From Solirubrobacteraceae bacterium (GTDB lineage Bacteria; Actinomycetota; Thermoleophilia; Solirubrobacterales; Solirubrobacteraceae): a DNA stretch of 64,000 bases. Below the pieces are notes generated by a model. The model did no database searches. It saw only the letters and a program-made list of their open reading frames with translations, and was not told where the DNA came from. The stretch is from positions 1-64,000 of the forward strand of contig JADGPO010000143.1 in NCBI GenBank assembly GCA_017882405.1, in the 5' to 3' direction. Positions 1-8,702 of the stretch are shown here, piece after piece (position 1 is the stretch's first letter; every line of letters begins with the position of its first letter). Made by a program: the position numbers and the translations under genes.

Positions 1-77
1 CTCGGCCCCAGGGATGAGATTTGCCCGGAGGCCTTGACGCCGACCGTGTTAACCGCTTCACTGAAACGGTTCATGGA

Positions 78-1031
78 ATGTCTCTCCACGGGTTGACCAC
101 GGACGTCCACCAGCACCTCTGGCCGCCGGCGCTGATCGAGGCGCTGCGCCGACGCGCTGCCCCTCCCTGCCTGCGGGAGTGGCGGCTGGCATTGCACGGC
201 GAACCCGAGTACGACGTCGCCCCCGCCGATCACGACGTCGGCCGCCGCGCGCAGCAGGCTCACGACGACGGCCTGGACACGGCGCTCATCTCGCTCTCCA
301 CCGCGCTGGGAATCGAGCTCCTGGCGCCCGAGGAAGCCGCGCCGCTGCTCGACGCCTACCACGACGGGGTGCTGTCACTGCCCTACCCGTTCAGGGCCTG
401 GGCGGCGGCGGGCCTTCGCGACATCGACCCGGCGGGGCTCGTCGGTCAGCTCGATCGAGGCTTCGTGGGGCTGGTGCTGCCGGCGACCACGCTGCTCGAC
501 GAGCAGGGCTATGCGCATGTGGCGCCGCTGCTCGACGTGCTCCAGGAGGCGGGCCGGCCCCTGTTCATACATCCTGGTCTGGCCACGCCGGCCCGCAGCG
601 GCGCGCGCGGGCGCACGACGCCCGGCTGGTGGCCGGCGATCGTCGACTACGTGCAGCAGATGCACGCGGCCTGGTACGGCTTCCGGCTGCTCGGGCGCCC
701 GCGCCATCCGCGGCTGAAGGTCTGCTTCGCGATGCTCGCCGGGCTGGCGCCGCTTCACTCCGAGCGGTTCGCCGCTCGTGCCGGCCAGCGCAGCGTGGTC
801 GACAAGCGCAGCTTCCTCGAGGTCTCCTCATACGGAACCCGCGCCGTCGACGCCGTCGTGCGCACCCTGGGGATCGACGTGCTCGTCAACGGATCTGACC
901 GTCCCTACGCCGACCCCGTCACCCCCGAACTGGGCGAAGCGGCGCTCCACGCGCTGCGCACCTCCAATCCCGACCGTCTACTGCACTCCGAGGAGGCGTC
1001 AGATGACATTGCCCTCTCTGCCCGCGCGTAA
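78..1031 (+). CDS. Amidohydrolase-2 family (TIM-barrel) metal-dependent hydrolase
   Basis: A 317-residue protein of the amidohydrolase_2 type. An N-terminal metal-binding His-x-His sits at residues 11-13 (DVHQHLW), a His follows in PLFIHPG near 165, and an Asp in NGSDRPYADP near 274 matches the usual barrel-end Asp. Family members hydrolyse or decarboxylate small carboxylates; the substrate cannot be read from the sequence. The frame is open from 21, but the ATG at 78 places the family-typical DxHxH near the N-terminus, so it was chosen. The 3' end overlaps the next gene by 29 bases, indicating one operon with the cupin and the M20 hydrolase. Its company (carbamoylase-type M20) would allow a role in cyclic ureide or hydantoin breakdown, but that is only a guess. 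Confidence 0.75.
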   Translation: MSLHGLTTDVHQHLWPPALIEALRRRAAPPCLREWRLALHGEPEYDVAPADHDVGRRAQQAHDDGLDTALISLSTALGIELLAPEEAAPLLDAYHDGVLSLPYPFRAWAAAGLRDIDPAGLVGQLDRGFVGLVLPATTLLDEQGYAHVAPLLDVLQEAGRPLFIHPGLATPARSGARGRTTPGWWPAIVDYVQQMHAAWYGFRLLGRPRHPRLKVCFAMLAGLAPLHSERFAARAGQRSVVDKRSFLEVSSYGTRAVDAVVRTLGIDVLVNGSDRPYADPVTPELGEAALHALRTSNPDRLLHSEEASDDIALSARA

Positions 1032-1494
1032 CCTTGACCGTGACGAGCTGGAGACGCTCGTCGACCAGCTCGCGAGCGACACCCATCTCTGGCGAGAGCT
1101 CGTCGGCTACTCCGACTCGGAACGGGTGTTCGTGTCGCTCTACCGCGACGACTACGTGGACGTCTGGCTGCTGTGCTGGACGCCGGAGAACGACACCGGC
1201 TGGCATGACCACGACATCTCCTCCGGCGCCGTGCGGGTCGTGCACGGCGCCCTCACGGAGTCCAACCCCCGGATCGGGGGAGCACCGGCGGCCCGGGTCG
1301 TCGAAACCGGCGAGGCGTTCTCGTTCGGGCCCGATCACATCCACCGCCTCACCGGCGAGCAGGCGCGGTCGGTCTCGATCCACGCCTATTCTCCCCCGCT
1401 GTGGCGACTCGGCCAGTACGCCATCGACGACGACGGCGTGATGCGCCGCCGGTCGATCAGCTATGCCGAAGAGCTGCGTCCCCTGGCCGCGTGA
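1003..1494 (+). CDS. Cysteine dioxygenase-like cupin protein
   Basis: A 163-residue single-domain cupin resembling bacterial cysteine dioxygenase (thiol oxidation to a sulfinate at a mononuclear iron). The His-x-His pair is at residues 68-70 (GWHDHD) and a third His lies in the second cupin motif (DHIH, about 112-114). These match the three-His iron site of thiol dioxygenases. The start is set by a perfect AGGAGG at 991-996, six bases before the ATG. The length is slightly short for type I enzymes but usual for actinobacterial members. It overlaps the amidohydrolase upstream and is followed after 12 bases by the M20 hydrolase. The substrate could be cysteine, mercaptopropionate or another thiol; which one is not decidable here. 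Confidence 0.8.
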   Translation: MTLPSLPARNLDRDELETLVDQLASDTHLWRELVGYSDSERVFVSLYRDDYVDVWLLCWTPENDTGWHDHDISSGAVRVVHGALTESNPRIGGAPAARVVETGEAFSFGPDHIHRLTGEQARSVSIHAYSPPLWRLGQYAIDDDGVMRRRSISYAEELRPLAA

Positions 1495-1506
1495 AACGTC
1501 GCCGCC

Positions 1507-2742
1507 GTGCCTGACCGCGAGCGGATCGTCGCTCGCCTGCAGGCCCTGTGGGAGATCTCCCATGGACCTGGCGGGGGCGCCGATCGCCCCGCCTACTCGG
1601 CGGCCGAGGCGCAGGCGATGCTGCTGGTGGCCGGGTGGGCTTGCGACCATGCTCTGGAGCCCGGCATTGATGAGCACGGCAACCTGTGGGCGCTCCCGCG
1701 CGGCTGGTCGGGGTCGCTGATCACCTCCGGCTCGCACGTCGACACCGTGCCCGACGGGGGCCGTTACGACGGGGCGCTGGGGACGGCCCTGGGGCTGGAG
1801 CTGGTGGCCGATCTCGCGGCGTCGGGCGCCGAGTCGCCGGACGGCGCCCGGGCCGGCCTGCTGGTGTGCGCCGCCGAGGAGGCGCCGCGGTTCGGGGCCG
1901 GGACGATGGGCTCGCGCCTGCTGACCGGGAAGCTGTTGAGCTCCGACTTGGCGCAGCTCACCGATGCCGACGGGATAAGCGCCGCCGACGCCCTCGCCGA
2001 ATACCTGGACGCGCTCGCCGAGCTGCCCCGCGTTGCGCCGCCCGTTGACCGGCTGCGTGCGCACGCCGAGGTCCACGTCGCCCAGCGCCGGGCCCTGCGC
2101 GAGCTAGGGGTGGTCCGGCGCGTCGCCTCACCACGGCGGTTCGCCATCACGGTGACCGGGGAGTCCGGCCACGCCGGCGAGGTCTCGATGACGCAGCGGC
2201 GCGACGCGCTGGCCGCGGCGGCCGAGATCGTGCTGGCGGTCGAGGCCGCCGCCCGGGCGCAGCCCCCCGAGACCGTGGCCACCGTGGGCACGCTGGCGGT
2301 GGCTCCGGGGGCGGTCAGCGTGATCCCCGGCACCGTGCGGCTGGGCGTCGACGCGCGCGGGGTGCAGATCGGCTCGCTGCAGCGGCTGGAGGACGATCTG
2401 CGCACGCGGGTCACGGACATCGCGGCCGCCCGCGGCGTGGAGGCCGAGGTCCGGCTGACCCGGGCCGGAGAGCCGACCGAGCTGGACCCGACGCTGGCCG
2501 GGGCCGCGCTGCAGGCGGCGCGGCGGCTGGGGATCGCCGCGCGGGAGACCTGGTCGGGGGCCGGCCACGACGCCCAGCACCTGAGCGCCCTGACCGGCGC
2601 CCTGCTGCTGTTCGTCCCACTGCACGGCGGCGAGAGCCATACCCCGCAGGAGGGCGCGGATCTGAGCGAGATCGTTCAGGCGGGCCGCGTGGTGACCGAG
2701 GTGATGCGCCGTCTGGAGGTTGACAGCGGCGCCGGGGTGTGA
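1507..2742 (+). CDS. M20 family N-carbamoyl-L-amino-acid hydrolase / allantoate amidohydrolase-like
   Basis: A 411-residue metallo-amidase of peptidase family M20, of the hydantoinase/carbamoylase branch. Metal-site motifs are GSHVDTV (His77), RYDGAL (Asp88) and the catalytic Glu pair in AAEEAPRFG (124-125). A lid-domain segment (GHAGEVSMTQRRDAL) and a late His in GAGHDAQHLS also fit. Enzymes of this group hydrolyse N-carbamoyl amino acids or allantoate with release of carbon dioxide and ammonia. The start is GTG, 12 bases after the cupin gene. Ergothioneine breakdown ends in N-carbamoyl-glutamate in the described bacterial pathway, so this gene could serve the HAL/hut block at 10-19 kb, but uric acid or hydantoin metabolism is equally possible. 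Confidence 0.82.
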   Translation: MPDRERIVARLQALWEISHGPGGGADRPAYSAAEAQAMLLVAGWACDHALEPGIDEHGNLWALPRGWSGSLITSGSHVDTVPDGGRYDGALGTALGLELVADLAASGAESPDGARAGLLVCAAEEAPRFGAGTMGSRLLTGKLLSSDLAQLTDADGISAADALAEYLDALAELPRVAPPVDRLRAHAEVHVAQRRALRELGVVRRVASPRRFAITVTGESGHAGEVSMTQRRDALAAAAEIVLAVEAAARAQPPETVATVGTLAVAPGAVSVIPGTVRLGVDARGVQIGSLQRLEDDLRTRVTDIAAARGVEAEVRLTRAGEPTELDPTLAGAALQAARRLGIAARETWSGAGHDAQHLSALTGALLLFVPLHGGESHTPQEGADLSEIVQAGRVVTEVMRRLEVDSGAGV

Positions 2743-2851
2743 AAGAACGGCGCCGGTGGCAGGCGATGAGCATCCCTTAGGGGAAGGCGCGGGCCCGCGC
2801 GTCCGCGATCCGCGTAAGCTCAAGCGCGGGTAAAGCCGTGGAGTCGTCGCC

Positions 2852-3805
2852 ATGATCAGCTTCATCCTCAAGCGCATCGGCCTGGCGGTGATCACGCTGT
2901 TCATCCTCAGCCTGATCGTGTTCTTCGCCGCCCAGGTGCTGCCGGGCGATCCGGCGCGCGCGATCCTGGGTCCGCTGGCCTCCGCCGCCTCGGTCAAGGC
3001 GCTCGCCCACCAGCTGGGCACCGACAAGCCGGTCATCGACCAGTACTGGACGTGGATCAGCCACGTCGTCCAGGGCAATCTCGGCGAGTCGTATCAGTAC
3101 CGGGCGCCGATCGGCCCGCTGCTGATCTCGGCGCTCGGCAACTCGCTGAAGCTGGCCGCGGTGGCGTTCGTGCTCGTCGTGCCACTGGGGATCCTTGGCG
3201 GCGTGATCGCGGCGCTGAGCGTCGGCAAACCGACCGACCGGATCATCAGCGTCGTTGGCCTGTCGGCCACGGTGATCCCCGAGGTCGTCTCGGGGATCGT
3301 GCTCATCCTGATCTTCGCGATCGCGCTCAATGTGCTGCCGCTGTCGGCGTCGGTGCCCCCGGGGGCCGGCATCGGGACCACGATCTACCACCTGATCATG
3401 CCGGCGATCCCGCTGGTACTGATCCTCTTCGGCTACATCGAGCAGATGGCCCGGGCGGGGACCGTCGAGGCACTGGCCTCCGACTACGTGCGCACGGCCA
3501 CCCTCAAGGGCCTGCCGCGCGGGGTCATGATCCGCCGCCACGTCCTGCGCAACTCGCTGCTGCCCACGATCACGGTGATCGCCACCCAGACCGGCTACCT
3601 GATCGGCGGACTCGTGCTCGTCGAGTTCCTGTTTCATTACAACGGCATCGGCTCGCTGATCTACAACGCCGCCAACAGCAAGGACTTCCCGATGCTGGAG
3701 GCCGGCGTGCTGGTGATCGGCGTCGTCTACATGCTGGCCACGCTGATGGCCGACATCCTCTACTCGCTGCTCAACCCGCGGATCCGCTACCGGGGCGTCG
3801 AGTGA
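2852..3805 (+). CDS. ABC transporter permease, dipeptide/oligopeptide type (DppB-like)
   Basis: A 317-residue inner-membrane permease of the DppB/OppB family. It begins with the typical MISFILKRIGLAVITLF transmembrane start and the ADP-type PGDPAR segment. About six membrane spans follow, and the EAA loop (EALASDYVRTATLKGLPRG) contacts the ATPase. It overlaps the second permease by four bases (GTGA), which in turn overlaps the fused ATPase gene. No substrate-binding protein gene is found near this set; the partner is elsewhere. Dpp-type systems import peptides, nickel or other small compounds, so the cargo stays open. Confidence 0.88.
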   Translation: MISFILKRIGLAVITLFILSLIVFFAAQVLPGDPARAILGPLASAASVKALAHQLGTDKPVIDQYWTWISHVVQGNLGESYQYRAPIGPLLISALGNSLKLAAVAFVLVVPLGILGGVIAALSVGKPTDRIISVVGLSATVIPEVVSGIVLILIFAIALNVLPLSASVPPGAGIGTTIYHLIMPAIPLVLILFGYIEQMARAGTVEALASDYVRTATLKGLPRGVMIRRHVLRNSLLPTITVIATQTGYLIGGLVLVEFLFHYNGIGSLIYNAANSKDFPMLEAGVLVIGVVYMLATLMADILYSLLNPRIRYRGVE

Positions 3806-4689
3806 GCATCGGCTCGGTCCCGGTCGAGTCGCGCGGCGCCCTCAGCGCCGGTCAGGTCGACCTCCGCCGCGAGTTCGTGCGCAACCTGACCCACCAGAAG
3901 ACGTTCATCGCCGGCGTGGTCATCATCGGCTTCTGGATCATCGCCGCCATCTTCGGCAACCTGCTCGTGCCCCACGATCCGCAGGCCCAGAACCTGCTGT
4001 CGATCAACCAGGCCCCGTCGGGCTCACACTGGTTCGGGACCGACTCGCTGGGGCGCGACATGTTCGCCCGCGTGGTCACCGGGTCGCGTGACATCCTCAT
4101 CACCGCCCCGCTCGCCACCCTGATCGCCACCCTGATCGGCACCGCACTCGGGCTGGTCATGGGCTACTTCCGCGGCGCTGTGGACGAGGTCATCGGCCGC
4201 TTCGTCGAGGCGTTCCTGGCCCTGCCGCTGGTCGTGACGGGCATCCTCGGCGTCGTCGCGCTCGGTCCCTCCGTCGGCACCCTGATCCTCGTCATCGGAA
4301 TCATCTTCACGCCCCTGATCGCCCGCACGGTCCGGGCCGCCGTGCTGCTCGAGCGCGAGCTGGACTACGTGTCGGCGGCCCGGCTGCGCGGCGAGACCTC
4401 CGCCTACATCATGTTCGTCGAGATCCTCCCCAACGTGCTCGCGCCGATCATGGTCGAGTTCACCGTCCGCCTCGGCTACGCGGTGTTCACGATCGTCACC
4501 CTGTCCTTTCTGGGCTTCGGAATCCCGCCGCCGTCCTCGGACTGGGGCCTGGAGATCGCCTCCAACTTCGGACAGGTGCCGGCGGGGTTCTGGTGGGAGG
4601 TTCTGTTCGACGCCTTCGCGATTGCTTCACTGGTCATCGGCGTCAACATGATCGCCACCTCGATCGAGTCAGCCCTGGACGCGTCATGA
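3802..4689 (+). CDS. ABC transporter permease, dipeptide/oligopeptide type (DppC-like)
   Basis: A 295-residue second permease of the same importer. It has the DppC N-terminal span (FIAGVVIIGFWIIAAIFG), then the hallmark HWFGTDSLGRDMFARVV, then an EAA loop (ELDYVSAARLRGETS). The frame is open much further upstream, but GTG at 3802 is chosen because it overlaps the dppB-like stop (GTGA) and gives a family-typical N-terminus. The last four bases overlap the ATG of the ATPase gene. It forms a heterodimer with the preceding permease. Confidence 0.88.
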   Translation: MSIGSVPVESRGALSAGQVDLRREFVRNLTHQKTFIAGVVIIGFWIIAAIFGNLLVPHDPQAQNLLSINQAPSGSHWFGTDSLGRDMFARVVTGSRDILITAPLATLIATLIGTALGLVMGYFRGAVDEVIGRFVEAFLALPLVVTGILGVVALGPSVGTLILVIGIIFTPLIARTVRAAVLLERELDYVSAARLRGETSAYIMFVEILPNVLAPIMVEFTVRLGYAVFTIVTLSFLGFGIPPPSSDWGLEIASNFGQVPAGFWWEVLFDAFAIASLVIGVNMIATSIESALDAS

Positions 4690-6806
4690 GCACCGACACC
4701 GAGACCGAGACCCTTCCCCCCGCGCCCGAGACCGCCGACGCGCTCAACCTCTCAGACGTCGAGATCAGCTACAACGTGCGCCGCCAGCAGCAGCGCGTGG
4801 TGCGCGACGTCAGCTTCCACGTGGCCCGCGGCGAGTCGTTCGGACTGGTGGGCGAGTCGGGCTGTGGCAAGTCGACGATCGCGCTGGCGATCGTGCGCTA
4901 TCTGGCGCGCAACGGCTCGGTCTCGAACGGAACGATCGAGATCGGCAGCCGCGACGTGCTGTCGCTCAACAAGAACCAGCTGCGTCAGCTGCGCGCCCGC
5001 GACGTCTCGATGGTCTACCAGGAACCGGGTCGCGCACTGAACCCGTCGATCCTGGTCGGCCGCCAGGTCGCCGAGGTCTACGAGATCGCCGGTCTGCATC
5101 GCGGCGAGGCGACGGAGCGGGCACTCGACATCCTGCGCAAGGTGCGGATCTCCGATCCCCAGGGCGTGATGGGGCGCTATCCGCACCAGCTCTCCGGCGG
5201 AATGCTCCAGCGCGTGGTCATCGCGATGGCGCTGGCCTCCGAGCCCTCGCTGCTCATCCTCGACGAGCCGACCACCGCCCTGGACGCGACCGTCGAAGCC
5301 GAGGTGCTCGACCTGATCCGCGGACTGCGCTCGGAGTTCAACACCTCGCTGCTGTTCATCAGCCACAACCTGGCGGTGATCGCCAAGATGTGCGACCGCG
5401 TCGGTGTCCTCTACGCCGGCGAGCTCGTCGAGGAGGGCCCCGCCGACGAGATCTTCGGCGACCCCCGCCATCCCTACACAGTGGGGCTGCTGCGCTCGAT
5501 CCCGCGGCGTGCGGAGGCCGGGTCCAGCAGCGCCCGGGCCACCCTGGCGACGATCCCCGGCTCGCTGCCGGCGCCCGGATCGGTGATCACGGGCTGCATC
5601 TATGCCGATCGGTGCGGCCTGGCCGACGACCACTGCCGCGAGGACGCGCCGCCGATGTACGAGATCGGCGGCGGTCGCGGCTCGCGCTGCCATTACCACG
5701 AGCGCGCGCAGACCGTGCCGATGGGCGCCACCGCCGAGGAACCCGTCGACTCCGAGCCGCGGCACGCCCCCTCGGTCGAGCCGCTGATCCGCGTGCGCTC
5801 GGCGTCCAAGACCTTCCACATGACCGGCCAGAGCGTGCGAGGCCTGTTCGGCGTCGACCTCGACATCCGCCCCGGCGAGACCGTCGGCCTCGTCGGTGAG
5901 TCGGGCAGCGGCAAGACGACGCTGGCCCGGGTGCTGATGGGCATCATCCCCCCCGATCCGGGAGCTGAAATAGAGCTCGACGGCCATGAAGTGGCCGCGC
6001 TGGCCAAGGGCCGCTCGTCCGCCGACCAGAAGGCGCTGCAGATCGTCTTCCAGAACCCGGACTCGGCGCTCAACCGGCGTCACTCGGTCAAGCAGCTGAT
6101 CTCGCGCTCGCTCTCCAAGCTCGGCGGCTATCACGGGGAGACGCTCAAGGACCGGCTGCTCTCGCTGGCGGCCTCGGTCCGCCTGCCCGAGCGCTATCTG
6201 CCGATGAAGCCCTCACAGCTCTCGGGCGGCCTCAAGCAGCGGGTGGCGATCGCCCGCGCGTTCGCCGGCGATCCGCGGATCGTCGTCTGCGACGAGCCGA
6301 CCTCGGCGCTCGACGTGTCGGTGCAGGCGGCGATCCTCAACCTGCTGACCGATCTGCAGCAGCGCAAGGAGGTTGCCTACCTGTTCATCAGCCACGACCT
6401 CGGCGTCGTGCGCTACCTCGCCGACCGGATCGTCGTGCTGTACCTGGGCCGGGTGATGGAGATCGGCCCGGCCGAGGACGTGTTCAACGGCCCGCAGCAT
6501 CCCTACACCGAGGCACTGCTCTCGGCGGTGCCGACGATCGACGACCTCGACCGCCTGCGCATCCGCCTCGAGGGCGAGATCCCCTCGGCGGCCGACCCGC
6601 CGTCGGGCTGCCCGTTTCACACCCGCTGCCCACGCAAGATCGGCGAGATCTGCGAGACCACCGAGCCGGCGCTCGACGAGGACGAGGCCGGCCACGGCAT
6701 CCGCTGTCACATCCCGCGCGACGAGCTGCGCCAGCTGCAGCAGATGCCGGGTGAGGTGACGCCGACGCCGACGCCCGCCACCCCGCCGGCGAGAAACAGG
6801 CCGTAG
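4686..6806 (+). CDS. Fused double ATP-binding protein of the dipeptide-type ABC transporter (DppD-DppF fusion)
   Basis: A 706-residue protein with two complete ABC ATPase domains in tandem. The first has Walker A GESGCGKST, signature LSGGMLQRV and Walker B LLILDEPTTALD. The second has GESGSGKTT, LSGGLKQRV and IVVCDEPTSALD. Each half ends with the oligopeptide-transporter C-terminal Cys motif (CIYADRCGLADDHC; CPFHTRCPRKIGEIC), which is specific to Dpp/Opp ATPases. One chain therefore replaces separate DppD and DppF. The ATG at 4686 overlaps the upstream stop. The C-terminal tail (PTPTPATPPARNRP) is low complexity. It powers import by the two preceding permeases. Confidence 0.9.
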   Translation: MSTDTETETLPPAPETADALNLSDVEISYNVRRQQQRVVRDVSFHVARGESFGLVGESGCGKSTIALAIVRYLARNGSVSNGTIEIGSRDVLSLNKNQLRQLRARDVSMVYQEPGRALNPSILVGRQVAEVYEIAGLHRGEATERALDILRKVRISDPQGVMGRYPHQLSGGMLQRVVIAMALASEPSLLILDEPTTALDATVEAEVLDLIRGLRSEFNTSLLFISHNLAVIAKMCDRVGVLYAGELVEEGPADEIFGDPRHPYTVGLLRSIPRRAEAGSSSARATLATIPGSLPAPGSVITGCIYADRCGLADDHCREDAPPMYEIGGGRGSRCHYHERAQTVPMGATAEEPVDSEPRHAPSVEPLIRVRSASKTFHMTGQSVRGLFGVDLDIRPGETVGLVGESGSGKTTLARVLMGIIPPDPGAEIELDGHEVAALAKGRSSADQKALQIVFQNPDSALNRRHSVKQLISRSLSKLGGYHGETLKDRLLSLAASVRLPERYLPMKPSQLSGGLKQRVAIARAFAGDPRIVVCDEPTSALDVSVQAAILNLLTDLQQRKEVAYLFISHDLGVVRYLADRIVVLYLGRVMEIGPAEDVFNGPQHPYTEALLSAVPTIDDLDRLRIRLEGEIPSAADPPSGCPFHTRCPRKIGEICETTEPALDEDEAGHGIRCHIPRDELRQLQQMPGEVTPTPTPATPPARNRP

Positions 6807-6924
6807 ACCAGCCACAGCAGCACCCCGGAGCGGAGAAGCGCGCGTGTTCGGCAGCGATGAAAGAACGTGGACAGCATCGACTAGAGAAGATACGTTTCAT
6901 GACCGTTTGGCGCGTTTATGATCG

Positions 6925-7392
6925 GTGAGGCAGATCAAAACCTCGTTGCTCTACGCAATTTGCGTGCGGATCCGGTCGATCCCGCTACTCGACGACCCGT
7001 GGGTGATCCTCACCCGCCGCGACAGCGAGCTGGCCGCCGCCGAGGTGCCCACCTTCGACCTGCTTGATGGCGTCGACGTGGTCGCCTGGAACCGCCGCTG
7101 GCGGACGCAGACCGAGCTCGAGGAGGCATGGCGTCGCCGCGCGATCAGCCCGCGGGTCGTCTACCGCACCGACGACAACCTCGCGCTGCAGCGGCTGGTG
7201 GCGGCCGGCTACGGCCACGCCTGCCTGGACCGGCTGAGCGCCCGGGGGGCGGTGGAGCCGTCGCTGACCTGGCTGGAGCCCAAGGAGATCCTCGTGCCTC
7301 GCACGATCGCGCTCTGCCGTCCCCGCCATCGCGACGCCAGCGCCTCGGCGCTCACGCTGATGAACGCCGTCCGATCGCAATTCGGGGCGTGA
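6925..7392 (+). pseudogene. Truncated LysR-family regulator: C-terminal effector-domain fragment only
   Basis: An open frame of 155 codons whose residues from about 20 onward look like the C-terminal half of a LysR substrate-binding domain (LLDDPWVILTRRDSEL, then GYGHACLDRLSA, then IALCRPRH). The N-terminal winged helix and the first effector subdomain are absent, and nothing resembling them lies in the 118 bases upstream. It is best read as a decayed remnant. The stop overlaps a possible GTG of the following dehydrogenase. Confidence 0.65.
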
Positions 7393-7433
7393 GCGCCGTG
7401 ACCGCCAGCTCATCGCATGCCACCGAGCTGACG

Positions 7434-8573
7434 ATGCGTGCCTGTGTGCTGCGCGAGCCGGGGCATGACGTGGCCGTCGAGACCGTCTCGCTGCAGGCGC
7501 CGCGCGCCACCGAGGTGCTGGTGCGTGTCGCCGCCTCCGGCGTCTGCCACTCCGATCTGCGGCTCGCCGACGGAGAGCTGGGCGCCGGCCGCTGGCCGAT
7601 GGTCCTCGGCCACGAGGGCGCCGGCGTCGTGGAGGCGGTCGGAGCCGACGTCGTGGGCCTGGCGCCCGGCGATCACGTGGTCTTCTCCCTGGTGCCGGCC
7701 TGCGGGGCCTGCCCCGCGTGTCGCGCCGGGCGGCGCACGCTGTGCGAGCCGGTCGGCGAGAGCTCGTTCGCCGGGATGCTGCCCGCGGGCGGCTCGCGCC
7801 TGCGCGGCGCCGGTGGCGAGTTGCTGCAGCACGGCCTGAGCGTCGCCTGCTTTGCGCAGTACGCGGTGGTCGCCGCCGCGGGCGCGATCCCGATCTCCGC
7901 CGACGTGCCGCTGTGGCAGGCGGCCCTGCTGGGCTGTGGCGTGGTCACCGGCTTCGGCGCGGTGGCCCATGTCGCGCGGGTCAAGATCGGCGAGCGCGTG
8001 TGCGTGATCGGCTGCGGCGGCGTCGGCCTGCAGGTGCTCGCCGCGGCTCGCCTGGCCGGCGCGGCCACGATCGTGGCCGTCGACCGCCGTCCCGAGAAAT
8101 TGGCCCACGCGCGGGCCCGGGGCGCCACCGAAACCGTCGACGCCACCGCCGTGGACGACCCCTCCGCGGAGGTGCGCAAGCTGACGGGCGGCGGCGTGGA
8201 CCACGCGTTCGAGGTGGTCGGCGCCGCCCGCACGATCCGCGCCGCCTGGGACGCGCTGCGCCCGGGCGGGACCGCGGTCGTGGTCGGCCTGGCCCCGCGG
8301 GGCGTCGAGGTCTCGCTGCCGGCGATCCAGTTCCTCTCGGAGAAGTCGATCGTGGGCAGCTACTACGGGTCCGCCGACCCCGCGGTGACGCTCCCCGGGC
8401 TGGTCGAGCTGGTGCGTGCCGGCCGGCTGGAGCTGGCCGACATGGTCTCGCACATGATCGAGCTGCACCAGATCCCCGAGGCGTTCGAGCGCCTGCGCCG
8501 GGGCGAGGGCGATCGCTCCGTGGTGATCGTCGACCCCGAGCTCGCCGGGACCACGGCGGGGGCGATCACGTGA
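7434..8573 (+). CDS. Zinc-dependent alcohol dehydrogenase (MDR superfamily, class III-like)
   Basis: A 379-residue medium-chain dehydrogenase. Catalytic zinc ligands are in GVCHSDLRLADG (Cys, plus His in GHEGAGVVEAVG), and the structural zinc lobe CGACPACRAGRRTLC carries four cysteines. A Rossmann motif for NAD (IGCGGVGLQV) lies mid-protein. Such enzymes oxidise primary alcohols or reduce aldehydes. The start is uncertain: GTG codons at 7389 and 7398 are in frame, and ATG 7434 was chosen as the usual N-terminus (MRACVLREPG). The 3' end overlaps a 42-codon frame by GTGA. The specific substrate is unknown. Confidence 0.83.
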   Translation: MRACVLREPGHDVAVETVSLQAPRATEVLVRVAASGVCHSDLRLADGELGAGRWPMVLGHEGAGVVEAVGADVVGLAPGDHVVFSLVPACGACPACRAGRRTLCEPVGESSFAGMLPAGGSRLRGAGGELLQHGLSVACFAQYAVVAAAGAIPISADVPLWQAALLGCGVVTGFGAVAHVARVKIGERVCVIGCGGVGLQVLAAARLAGAATIVAVDRRPEKLAHARARGATETVDATAVDDPSAEVRKLTGGGVDHAFEVVGAARTIRAAWDALRPGGTAVVVGLAPRGVEVSLPAIQFLSEKSIVGSYYGSADPAVTLPGLVELVRAGRLELADMVSHMIELHQIPEAFERLRRGEGDRSVVIVDPELAGTTAGAIT

Positions 8574-8698
8574 CGACCTTCACCTCCCCCGCCCCCGGCG
8601 GCATCCGCATGGCGACGCGCGGACGCGACGCCGAGGCCGTCCAGGCGCTGATCGACCGGCGCGACAGCGTCACCAGCCCGTTCTACAGCGGGGACTGA
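8570..8698 (+). CDS. Small 42-residue open frame, unknown, possibly a gene remnant
   Basis: A short frame that starts with GTG overlapping the dehydrogenase stop (GTGA) and ends four bases before the enolase-superfamily gene. The product contains GIRMATRGRDAEAVQALI and a C-terminal TSPFYSGD, and matches no family that I recognise. The tight coupling argues that it is translated. The size and odd composition fit equally well with the stub of a deleted enzyme gene. Confidence 0.3.
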   Translation: MTTFTSPAPGGIRMATRGRDAEAVQALIDRRDSVTSPFYSGD

Positions 8699-8702
8699 GG
8701 GC

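Noticed and set aside
919..2076. Long minus-strand frame opposite the cupin and M20 genes
   Set aside because: Its composition is Arg/Gly/Pro/Gln-rich with no family motif. It mirrors the codon bias of well-supported plus-strand genes.
6760..6850. Minus-strand hydrophobic stretch resembling an MFS span (SGVLLWLVYGLFLAGGVAGV)
   Set aside because: Only about 30 residues, partly overlapping the low-complexity end of the ATPase gene. Too short to call a feature.
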